64,000 nt of DNA, taken from Hydractinia symbiolongicarpus (lineage: Eukaryota > Cnidaria > Hydrozoa > Anthoathecata > Hydractiniidae). The DNA lies in contig NC_079880.1 in the NCBI RefSeq assembly GCF_029227915.1, positions 4,776,001-4,840,000 of the forward strand, given 5' to 3'. Below the pieces are notes generated by a model. The model was not told where the DNA came from, made no database searches, and saw only the letters and a program-made list of their open reading frames with translations. The first letter of the stretch is position 1; every line of letters starts with the position of its first letter. A program made the translations under genes and the position numbers. This document shows, piece by piece, positions 51,101 through 63,100 of the stretch.

Positions 51101-52630
51101 GGCAAACGAAAACCCGCGATTTCCCGTAAATCCCGGGCTTGGCACGTATAGTCGAATATATACAAAGAAAGTACCCTGTGAGTAAACTCATTTCCAGAAC
51201 GATTTTTTAAATTATTTTTTCACGACTAAAACGCATAAGACTTAAAGTTTTCAAAAATGTTTTCATTTTTGATGAGACGCTTAATGAAAGAGGTTTAATC
51301 GCCGGCAAACGAAATCCCGCGTTTTCCCGTAAATCCCGGGCTTGGCCCGTATAGTCAAAAGTATACATAGAAAGTACCCAGGGAGTAAACTCATTTCCCG
51401 AACGATTTTTTAAATTATTTTTTCACCACTAAAACGCATGAGACTTGTAGTTTTTTAAAAATGTTTTTATTTTTGATGAGACGCTGAATAAAAGAAGTTT
51501 AATCGCCGGCAAACGAAAACCCGCGATTTCCCGTAAATCCCGGGCTTGGCCCGTATAGTCAAAAGTATAAAAAGAAAGTACCCATGGAATAAACTCATTT
51601 CCCGAACGATTTTTTAAATTATTTTTTAACCACTAAAACGCATGAGACTTGTAGTTTTCAAAAATGTTTTCATTTTTGATGAGACGCTTAATGAAAGAGG
51701 TTTAATCGCCGGCAAACGAAATCCCGCGTTTTCCCGTAAATCCGGGGCTTGGCCCGTATAGTCGAATGTATACAAAGAAAGTACCCAGGGAGTAAACTCA
51801 TTTCCCGAACGATTTTTTAAATTTTTTTTTCACCACTAAAACGCATGAGACTTGTAGTTTTCAAAAATGTTTTCATTTTTGATGAGACGCTTAATGAAAG
51901 AGGGTTAATCGCCGGAAAACGAAAACCCGCGATTTCCCGTAAATCCCGGGCTTGGCCCGTATAGTTGAATGTATACAAAGAAAGTACCCTGTGAGTAAAC
52001 TCATTTCTAGAACGATTTTTTAAATTATTTTTTCACCACTAAAACGCATAAGACTTGTAGTTTTTAAAAATGTTTTCATTTTTGATGAGACGCTGAATAA
52101 AAGAAGTTTAATCGCCGGCAAATGAAAACCCGCGATTTCCCGTAAATCCCGGCTTGGCCCGTATAGTCAAAAGTATACAAAGAAAGTACCCAGGGAGTAA
52201 ACTCATTTCCCGAACGATTTTTTAAATTATTTTTTCACCACTAAAACGCATGAGACTTGTAGTTTTTAAAAATGTTTTCATTTTTGATGAGACGCTGAAT
52301 AAAAGAAGTTTAATCGCCGGCAAACGAAAACCCGCGACTTCCCGTAAATCCCGGGCTTGGCCCGTATAGTCAAAAGTATACAAAGAAAGTACCCGGGGAG
52401 TAAACTCATTTCCCAAACGATTTTTTAAATTATTATTTCACCACTAAAACGCATGAGACTTGTAGTTTTCAAAAGTGTTTTCATTTTTGATGAGACGCTT
52501 AATGAAAGAGGTTTAATCGCCGGCAAACGAAAACCCGCGATTTCCCGTAAATCCCGGGCTTGGCCCGTATAGTCAAATGTATACAAAGAAAGTACCCTGT
52601 GAGTAAACTCATTTCCAGAACGATTTTTTA
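47545..52630 (+). repeat. Large segmental duplication, first copy (about 5.1 kb)
   Basis: Matches 55047-60112 monomer by monomer over about 25 units, with an offset of 7502 bp that drops to 7481 bp after a deletion of about 20 bp near 58060 in the other copy. Shared rare markers: agcttttaaaaatg, gaaattaccc, gaagagacgctgaaaaaaagcag, aacctgcgatatccc, gcatacaaag, and acttaaagttttc (50027 and 57529; 51241 and 58722). Confidence 0.82.
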
Positions 52631-55265
52631 AATTTTTTTTTCACCACTAAAACGCATAAGACTTGTAGTTTTCAAAAATGTTTTCATTTTTGATGAGACG
52701 CTTAATGAAAGAGGTTTAATCGCCGGAAAACGAAAACCCGCGATTTCCCGTAAATCCCGGGCTTGGCCCGTATAGTTGAATGTATACAAAGAAAGTACCC
52801 TGTGAGTAAACTCATTTCCCGAACGATTTTTTAAATTATTTTTTCAATACTAAAACGCATGAGACTTGTAGTTTTCAAAAATGTTTTCATTTTTGATGAG
52901 AAGCTTAATGAAAGAGGTTTAATCGCTGGCAAACGAAATCCCGCGTTTTCCCGTAAATCCGGGGCTTGGCCCGTATAGTCGAATGTATACAAAGAAAGTA
53001 CCCAGGGAGTAAACTCATTTCCCGAACGATTTTTTAAATTATTTTTTCACCACTAAAACGCATAAGACTTGTAGTTTTAAAAAATGTTTTCATTTTTGAT
53101 GAGACGCTGAATAAAAGAAGTTTAATCGCCGGCAAACGAAAACCCGCGATTTCCCGTAAATCCCGGCTTCGCCCGAATAGTCAAAAGTATACAAAGAAAG
53201 TACACAGGGAGTAAACTCATTTCCCGAACGATTTTTTAAATTATTATTTCACCACTAAAACGCATGAGACTTGTAGTTCTCAAGAATGTTTTCATTTTTG
53301 ATGAGACGCTGAATAAAAGCAGTATAATCGCCGGCAAACGAAAACCCGCGATTTCCCGTAAATCCCGGGCTTGGCACGTATAGTCGAATATATACAAAGA
53401 AAGTACCCTGTGAGTAAACTCATTTCCAGAACGATTTTTTAAATTATTTTTTCACCACTAAAACGCATAAGACTTAAAGTTTTCAAAAATGTTTTCATTT
53501 TTGATGAGACGCTTAATGAAAGAGGTTTAATCGCCGGCAAACGAAATCCCGCGTTTTCCCGTAAATCCCGGGCTTGGCCCGTATAGTCAAAAGTATACAA
53601 AGAAAGTACCCAGGGAGTAAACTCATTTCCCGAACGATTTTTTAAATTATTTTTTCACCACTAAAACGCATGAGACTTGTAGTTTTTTAAAAATGTTTTT
53701 ATTTTTGATGAGACGCTGAATAAAAGAAGTTTAATCGCCGGCAAACGAAAACCCGCGATTTCCCGTAAATCCCGGGCTTGGCCCGTATAGTCAAAAGTAT
53801 AAAAAGAAAGTACCCATGGAATAAACTCATTTCCCGAACGATTTTTTAAATTATTTTTTAACCACTAAAACGCATGAGACTTGTAGTTTTCAAAAATGTT
53901 TTCATTTTTGATGAGACGCTTAATGAAAGAGGTTTAATCGCCGGCAAACGAAATCCCGCGTTTTCCCGTAAATCCGGGGCTTGGCCCGTATAGTCGAATG
54001 TATACAAAGAAAGTACCCAGGGAGTAAACTCATTTCCCGAACGATTTTTTAAATTTTTTTTTCACCACTAAAACGCATGAGACTTGTAGTTTTCAAAAAT
54101 GTTTTCATTTTTGATGAGACGCTTAATGAAAGAGGGTTAATCGCCGGAAAACGAAAACCCGCGATTTCCCGTAAATCCCGGGCTTGGCCCGTATAGTTGA
54201 ATGTATACAAAGAAAGTACCCTGTGAGTAAACTCATTTCTAGAACGATTTTTTAAATTATTTTTTCACCACTAAAACGCATAAGACTTGTAGTTTTTAAA
54301 AATGTTTTCATTTTTGATGAGACGCTGAATAAAAGAAGTTTAATCGCCGGCAAATGAAAACCCGCGATTTCCCGTAAATCCCGGCTTGGCCCGTATAGTC
54401 AAAAGTATACAAAGAAAGTACCCAGGGAGTAAACTCATTTCCCGAACGATTTTTTAAATTATTTTTTCACCACTAAAACGCATGAGACTTGTAGTTTTTA
54501 AAAATGTTTTCATTTTTGATGAGACGCTGAATAAAAGAAGTTTAATCGCCGGCAAACGAAAACCCGCGACTTCCCGTAAATCCCGGGCTTGGCCCGTATA
54601 GTCAAAAGTATACAAAGAAAGTACCCGGGGAGTAAACTCATTTCCCAAACGATTTTTTAAATTATTATTTCACCACTAAAACGCATGAGACTTGTAGTTT
54701 TCAAAAGTGTTTTCATTTTTGATGAGACGCTTAATGAAAGAGGTTTAATCGCCGGCAAACGAAAACCCGCGATTTCCCGTAAATCCCGGGCTTGGCCCGT
54801 ATAGTCAAATGTATACAAAGAAAGTACCCTGTGAGTAAACTCATTTCCAGAACGATTTTTTAAATTTTTTTTTCACCACTAAAACGCATAAGACTTGTAG
54901 TTTTCAAAAATGTTTTCATTTTTGATGAGACGCTTAATGAAAGAGGTTTAATCGCCGGAAAACGAAAACCCGCGATTTCCCGTAAATCCCGGGCTTGGCC
55001 CGTATAGTTGAATGTATACAAAGAAAGTACCCTGTGAGTAAACTCATTTCCCGAACGATTTTTTAAATTATTTTTTCAATACTAAAACGCATGAGACTTG
55101 TAGTTTTCAAAAATGTTTTCATTTTTGATGAGAAGCTTAATGAAAGAGGTTTAATCGCTGGCAAACGAAATCCCGCGTTTTCCCGTAAATCCGGGGCTTG
55201 GCCCGTATAGTCGAATGTATACAAAGAAAGTACCCAGGGAGTAAACTCATTTCCCGAACGATTTT
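50805..55265 (+). repeat. Two tandem copies of an 11-monomer higher-order repeat (right arm)
   Basis: About 50805-53035 and 53037-55265, offset 2232 bp. Markers in order: gcttcgcccgaatag, gtcgaatatatac, acttaaagttttc (51241 and 53473), tagttttttaaaaatg, cccatggaataaac, gagggttaatcg and cccggggagtaaac. Its first part overlaps the larger 7.5-kb-spaced duplication, so the blocks are nested. Confidence 0.83.
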
Positions 55266-58200
55266 TTAAATTTTTTTTTCACCACTAAAACGCATAAGAC
55301 TTGTAGTTTTCAAAAATGTTTTCATTTTTGATGAGACGCTTAATGAAAGAGGTTTAATCGCCGGAAAACGAAAACCCGCGATTTCCCGTAAATCCCGGGC
55401 TTGGCCCGTGTAGTCGAATGTATACAAAGAAAGTACCCTGTGAGTAAACTCATTTCCAGAACGATTTTTTAAATTATTTTTTCACCACTAAAACGCATAA
55501 GACTTGTAGTTTTTAAAAATGTTTTTATTTTTGATGAGACGCTGAATAAAAGAAGTTTAATCGCCGGCAAACGAAAACCCGCGATTTCCCGTAAATCCCG
55601 GCTTGGCCCGTATAGTCAAAAGTATACAAAGAAAGTACACAGGGAGTAAACTCATTTTCCGAACGATTTTTTAAATTATTTTTTCACCACTAAAACGCAC
55701 GAGACTTGTAGTTTTCAAAAATGTTTTCATTTTTGATGAGACGCTGAATAAAAGAAGTTTAATCGCCGGCAAACGAAAACCCGCGATTTCCCGTAAATCC
55801 TGGACTCAGCCCGTATAGTCAAAAGTATACAAAGAAAGTACCCAGGGAGTAAACTCATTTCCCAAACGATTTTTTAAATTATTATTTCACCACTAAAACG
55901 CATGAGACTTGTAGTTCTCAAGAATGTTTTCATTTTTGATGAGACGCTGAATAAAAGCAGTATAATCGCTGGCAAACGAAAACCCGCGATTTCCCGTAAA
56001 TCCCGGGCTTGGCACGTATAGTCGAATGTATACAAAGAAAGTACCCTGTGAGTAAACTCATTTCCAGAACGATTTTTTAAATTATTTTTTCACCACTAAA
56101 ACGCATAAGACTTGTAGCTTTTAAAAATGTTTTCATTTTTGATGAGACGCTGAATAAAAGAAGTTTAATCGCCGGCAAACGAAAACCCGCGATTTCCCGT
56201 AAATCCCGGCTTGGCCCGTATAGTCAAAAGTATACAAAGAAATTACCCAGGGAGTAAACTCATTTCCCGAACGATTTTTTAAATTATTTTTTCACCACTT
56301 AAACGCATGAGACTTGTAGTTTTCAAATATGTTTTCATTTTTGAAGAGACGCTGAAAAAAAGCAGTTTAATCGCCGGCAAACGAAAACCCGCGATTTCCC
56401 GTAAATCCAGGACTCAGCCCGTATAGTCAAAAGTATACAAAGAAAGTACCCAGGGAGTAAACTCATTTCCCAAACAATTTTTTAAATTATTATTTCACCA
56501 CTAAAACGCATGAGACTTGTAGTTCTCAAATATGTTTTCATTTTTGATGAGACGCTGAAAAAAAGCAGTTTAATCGCCGGCAAACGAAAACCTGCGATAT
56601 CCCTAAATCCCGGACTCGGCCCGTATAGTCAAAAGTATACAAAGAAAGTACCCAGGGAGTAAACTCATTTCCAGAACGATTTTTTAAATTATTTTTTCAC
56701 CACTAAAACGCATAAGACTTGTAGTTTTTAAAAATGTTTTCATTTTTGATGAGACGCTGAATAAAAGAAGTTTAATCGCCGGCAAATGAAAACCCGCGAT
56801 TTCCCGTAAATCCCGGGCTTGGCCCGTATAGTCAAAAGTATACAAAGAAAGTACCCAGGGAGTAAACTCATTTCCCGAACAATTTTTTAAATTATTTTTT
56901 CACCACTAAAACGCATGAGACTTGTAGTTTTCAAAAATGTTTTCATTTTTGATGAGACGCTGAATAAAAGAAGTTTAATCGCTGGCAAACGAAAACCCGC
57001 GATTTCCCGTAAATCACGGGCTTGGCCCGTATAGTCGAATGCATACAAAGAAAGTACCCTGTGAGTAAACTCATTTCCAGAACGATTTTTTAAATTATTT
57101 TTTCACCACTAAAACGCATAAGACTTGTAGTTTTTAAAAAAGTTTTCATTTTTGATGAGACGCTGAATAAAAGAAGTTTAATCGCCGGCAAACGAAAACC
57201 CGCGATTTCCCGTAAATCCCGGCTTCGCCCGAATAGTCAAAAGTATACAAAGAAAGTACCCAGGGAGTAAACTCATTTCCCAAACGATTTGTTAAATTAT
57301 TATTTCACCACTAAAACGCATGAGACTTGTAGTTCTCAAGAATGTTTTCATTTTTGATGAGACGCTGAATAAAAGCAGTATAATCGCCGGCAAACGAAAA
57401 CCCGCGATTTCCCGTAAATCCCGGGCTTGGCACGTATAGTCGAATGTATACAAAGAAAGTACCCTGTGAGTAAACTCATTTCCAGAACGATTTTTTAAAT
57501 TATTTTTTCACCACTAAAACGCATAAGACTTAAAGTTTTCAAAAATGTTTTCATTTTTGATGAGACGCTTAATGAAAGAAGTTTAATCGCCGGCAAACGA
57601 AAACCCGCGATTTCCCGTAAATCCCGGCTTGGCCGGTATAGTCAAAAGTATACAAAAAAATTACCCAGGGAGTAAACTCATTTCCCGAACGATTTTTTAA
57701 ATTATTTTTTCACCACTAAAACGCATGAGACTTGTAGTTTTCAAATATGTTTTCATTTTTGATGAGACGCTGAAAAAAGCAGTTTAATCACCGGCAAACG
57801 AAAGCCTGCGATATCCCTAAATCCCGGACTCGGCCCGTATAGTCAAAAGTATACAAAGAAAGTACCCAGGGAGTAAACTCATTTCCAGAACGATTTTTTA
57901 AATTATTTTTTCACCACTAAAACGCATAAGACTTGTAGTTTTTAAAAATGTTTTCATTTTTGATGAGACGCTGAATAAAAGAAGTTTAATCGCCGGCAAA
58001 CGAAAACCCGCGATTTCCCGTAAATCCTGGGCTTGGCCCGTATAGTCAAAAGTATACATACTCATTTGCCGAACGATTTTTTAAATTATTTTTCACCACT
58101 AAAACGCATGAGACTTGTAGTTTTCAAAAATGTTTTCATTTTTGATGAGACGCTGAATAAAAGAAGTTTAATCGCCGGCAAACGAAAACCCGCGATTTCC

Positions 58201-60112
58201 CGTAAATCACGGGCTTGGCCCGTATAGTCGAATGTATACAAAGAAAGTACCCTGTGAGTAAACTCATTTCCAGAACGATTTTTTAAATTATTTTTTCACC
58301 ACTAAAACGCATAAGACTTGTAGTTTTAAAAAATGTTTTCATTTTTGATGAGACGCTGAATAAAAGAAGTTTAATCGCCGGCAAACGAAAACCCGCGATT
58401 TCCCGTAAATCCCGTCTTCGCCCGAATAGTCAAAAGTATACAAAGAAAGTACACAGGGAGTAAACTCATTTCCCGAACGATTTTTTAAATTATTATTTCA
58501 CCACTAAAACGCATGAGACTTGTAGTTCTCAAGAATGTTTTCATTTTTGATGAGACGCTGAATAAAAGCAGTATAATCGCCGGCAAACGAAAACCCGCGA
58601 TTTCCCGTAAATCCCGGGCTTGGCACGTATAGTCGAATATATACAAAGAAAGTACCCTGTGAGTAAACTCATTTCCAGAACGATTTTTTAAATTATTTTT
58701 TCACCACTAAAACGCATAAGACTTAAAGTTTTCAAAAATGTTTTCATTTTTGATGAGACGCTTAATGAAAGAGGTTTAATCGCCGGCAAACGAAATCCCG
58801 CGTTTTCCCGTAAATCCCGGGCTTGGCCCGTATAGTCAAAAGTATACATAGAAAGTACCCAGGGAGTAAACTCATTTCCCGAACGATTTTTTAAATTATT
58901 TTTTCACCACTAAAACGCATGAGACTTGTAGTTTTTTAAAAATGTTTTTATTTTTGATGAGACGCTGAATAAAAGAAGTTTAATCGCCGGCAAACGAAAA
59001 CCCGCGATTTCCCGTAAATCCCGGGCTTGGCCCGTATAGTCAAAAGTATAAAAAGAAAGTACCCATGGAGTAAACTCATTTCCCGAACGATTTTTTAAAT
59101 TATTTTTTAACCACTAAAACGCATGAGACTTGTAGTTTTCAAAAATGTTTTCATTTTTGATGAGACGCTTAATGAAAGAGGTTTAATCGCCGGCAAACGA
59201 AATCCCGCGTTTTCCCGTAAATCCGGGGCTTGGCCCGTATAGTCGAATGTATACAAAGAAAGTACCCAGGGAGTAAACTCATTTCCCGAACGATTTTTTA
59301 AATTTTTTTTTCACCACTAAAACGCATGAGACTTGTAGTTTTCAAAAATGTTTTCATTTTTGATGAGACGCTTAATGAAAGAGGGTTAATCGCCGGAAAA
59401 CGAAAACCCGCGATTTCCCGTAAATCCCGGGCTTGGCCCGTATAGTTGAATGTATACAAAGAAAGTACCCTGTGAGTAAACTCATTTCTAGAACGATTTT
59501 TTAAATTATTTTTTCACCACTAAAACGCATAAGACTTGTAGTTTTTAAAAATGTTTTCATTTTTGATGAGACGCTGAATAAAAGAAGTTTAATCGCCGGC
59601 AAATGAAAACCCGCGATTTCCCGTAAATCCCGGCTTGGCCCGTATAGTCAAAAGTATACAAAGAAAGTACCCAGGGAGTAAACTCATTTCCCGAACGATT
59701 TTTTAAATTATTTTTTCACCACTAAAACGCATGAGACTTGTAGTTTTTAAAAATGTTTTCATTTTTGATGAGACGCTGAATAAAAGAAGTTTAATCGCCG
59801 GCAAACGAAAACCCGCGACTTCCCGTAAATCCCGGGCTTGGCCCGTATAGTCAAAAGTATACAAAGAAAGTACCCGGGGAGTAAACTCATTTCCCAAACG
59901 ATTTTTTAAATTATTATTTCACCACTAAAACGCATGAGACTTGTAGTTTTCAAAAGTGTTTTCATTTTTGATGAGACGCTTAATGAAAGAGGTTTAATCG
60001 CCGGCAAACGAAAACCCGCGATTTCCCGTAAATCCCGGGCTTGGCCCGTATAGTCAAATGTATACAAAGAAAGTACCCTGTGAGTAAACTCATTTCCAGA
60101 ACGATTTTTTAA
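55047..60112 (+). repeat. Large segmental duplication, second copy
   Basis: Partner of 47545-52630. Private changes include the deletion of about 20 bp at 58056-58066 (gtatacatactcatttgcc), gcacgagac near 55698, and gatttgttaaatt near 57289. It ends where aaattgttttttcacc replaces the longer T-run of the first copy. Confidence 0.82.
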
Positions 60113-63100
60113 ATTGTTTTTTCACCACTAAAACGCATAAGACTTGTAGTTTTTAAAAATGTTTTCATTTTTGATGAGACGCTGAATAAAAGAAGTTTAA
60201 TCGCCGGCAAACGAAAACCCGCGATTTCCCGTAAATCCCGGCTTGGCCCGTATAGTCAAAAGTATACAAAGAAAGTACCCAGGGAGTAAACTCATTTCCC
60301 GAACGATTTTTTAAATTATTTTTTCACCACTAAAACGCATCAGACTTATAGTTTTCAAAAATGTTTTCATTTTTGATGAGAAGCTTAATGAAAGAGGTTT
60401 AATCGCCGGCAAACGAAATCCCGCGTTTTCCCGTAAATCCGGGGCTTGGCCGGTATAGTCAAAAGTATACAAAGAAAGTACCCAGGGAGTAAACTCATTT
60501 CCCGAACGATTTTTTAAATTATTTTTTCACCACTAAAACGCATGAGACTTGTAGTTTTCAAAAATGTTTTCATTTTTGATGAGAAGCTTAATGAAAGAAG
60601 TTTAATCGCCGGCAAACGAAAACCCGCGATTTCCCGTAAATCCCGGCTTGGCCCGTATAGTCAAAAGTATACAAAGAAAGTACCCAGGGAGTAAACTCAT
60701 TTCCCGAACGATTTTTTAAATTATTTTTTCACCACTAAAACGCATCAGACTTGTAGTTTTTAAAAATGTTTTCATTATTGATGAGACGCTGAATAAAAGA
60801 AGTTTAATCGCCGGCAAACGAAAACCCGCGATTTCCCGTAAATCCTGGACTCAGCCCGTATAGTCAAAAGTATACAAAGAAAGTACCCAGGGAGTAAACT
60901 CATTTCCCAAACGATTTTTTAAATTATTATTTCACCACTAAAACGCATTAGACTTGTAGTTCTCAAGAATGTTTTCATTTTTGATGAGACGCTGAATAAA
61001 AGCAGTTTAATCGCCGGCAAACGAAAACCCGCGATTTCCCGTAACTCCCGGGCTTGGCACGTATAGTCGAATGTATACAAAGAAAGTACCCTGTGAGTAA
61101 ACTCATTTCCAGAACGATTTTTTAAATTATTTTTTCACCACTAAAACGCATAAGACTTGTAGTTTTTAAAAATGTTTTCATTTTTGATGAGACGCTGAAT
61201 AAAAGAAGTTTAATCGCCGGCAAACGAAAACCCGCAATTTCCCGTAAATCCCGGGCTTGGCCCGTATAGTCAAAAGTATACAAAGAAAGTACCCAGGGAG
61301 TAAACTCATTTCCCGAACGATTTTTTAAATTATTTTTTCAACACTAAAACGCATGAGACTTGTAGTTTTCAAATATGTTTTCATTTTTGATGAGACGCTG
61401 AAAAAAAAGCAGTTTAATCGCCGGCAAACGAAAACCTGCGATATCCCTAAATCCCGGACTCGGCCCGTATAGTCAAAAGTATACAAAGAAAGTACCCAGG
61501 GAGTAAACTCAATTCCAGAACGATTTTTTAAATTATTTTTTCACCACTAAAACGCATGAGACTTGTAGTTTTCAAAAATGTTTTCATTTTTGATGAGACG
61601 CTTAATGAAAGAGGTTTAATCGCCGGAAAACGAAAACCCGCGATTTCCCGTAAATCCCGGGCTTGGCCCGTATAGTTGAATGTATACAAAGAAAGTACCC
61701 TGTGAGTAAACTCATTTCTAGAACGATTTTTTAAATTATTTTTTCACCACTAAAACGCATAAGACTTGTAGTTTTTAAAAATGTTTTCATTTTTGATAAG
61801 ACGCTGAATAAAAGAAGTTTAATCGCCGGCAAATGAAAACCCGCGATTTCCCGTAAATCCCGGCTTGGCCCGTATAGTCAAAAGTATACAAAGAAAGTAC
61901 CCAGGGAGTAAACTCATTTCCCGAACGATTTTTTAAATTATTTTTTCAATACTAAAACGCATGAGACTTGTAGTTTTCAAAAATGTTTTCATTTTTGATG
62001 AGACGCTGAATAAAAGAAGTTTAATCGCCGGCAAACGAAAACCCGCGATTTCCCGTAAATCCCGGCTTCGCCCGAATAGTCAAAAGTATACAAAGAAAGT
62101 ACACAGGGAGTAAACTCATTTCCCGAACGATTTTTTAAATTATTATTTCACCACTAAAACGCATGAGACTTGTAGTTCTCAAGAATGTTTTCATTTTTGA
62201 TGAGACGCTGAATAAAAGCAGTATAATCGCCGGCAAACGAAAACCCGCGATTTCCCGTAAATCCCGGGCTTGGCACGTATAGTCGAATATATACAAAGAA
62301 AGTACCCTGTGAGTAAACTCATTTCCAGAACGATTTTTTAAATTATTTTTTCACCACTAAAACGCATAAGACTTAAAGTTTTCAAAAATGTTTTCATTTT
62401 TGATGAGACGCTTAATGAAAGAGGTTTAATCGCCGGCAAACGAAATCCCGCGTTTTCCCGTAAATCCCGGGCTTGGCCCGTATAGTCAAAAGTATACATA
62501 GAAAGTACCCAGGGAGTAAACTCATTTCCCGAACGATTTTTTAAATTATTTTTTCACCACTAAAACGCATGAGACTTGTAGTTTTTTAAAAATGTTTTTA
62601 TTTTTGATGAGACGCTGAATAAAAGAAGTTTAATCGCCGGCAAACGAAAACCCGCGATTTCCCGTAAATCCCGGGCTTGGCCCGTATAGTCAAAAGTATA
62701 AAAAGAAAGTACCCATGGAGTAAACTCATTTCCCGAACGATTTTTTAAATTATTTTTTAACCACTAAAACGCATGAGACTTGTAGTTTTCAAAAATGTTT
62801 TCATTTTTGATGAGACGCTTAATGAAAGAGGTTTAATCGCCGGCAAACGAAATCCCGCGTTTTCCCGTAAATCCGGGGCTTGGCCCGTATAGTCGAATGT
62901 ATACAAAGAAAGTACCCAGGGAGTAAACTCATTTCCCGAACGATTTTTTAAATTTTTTTTTCACCACTAAAACGCATGAGACTTGTAGTTTTCAAAAATG
63001 TTTTCATTTTTGATGAGACGCTTAATGAAAGAGGGTTAATCGCCGGAAAACGAAAACCCGCGATTTCCCGTAAATCCCGGGCTTGGCCCGTATAGTTGAA

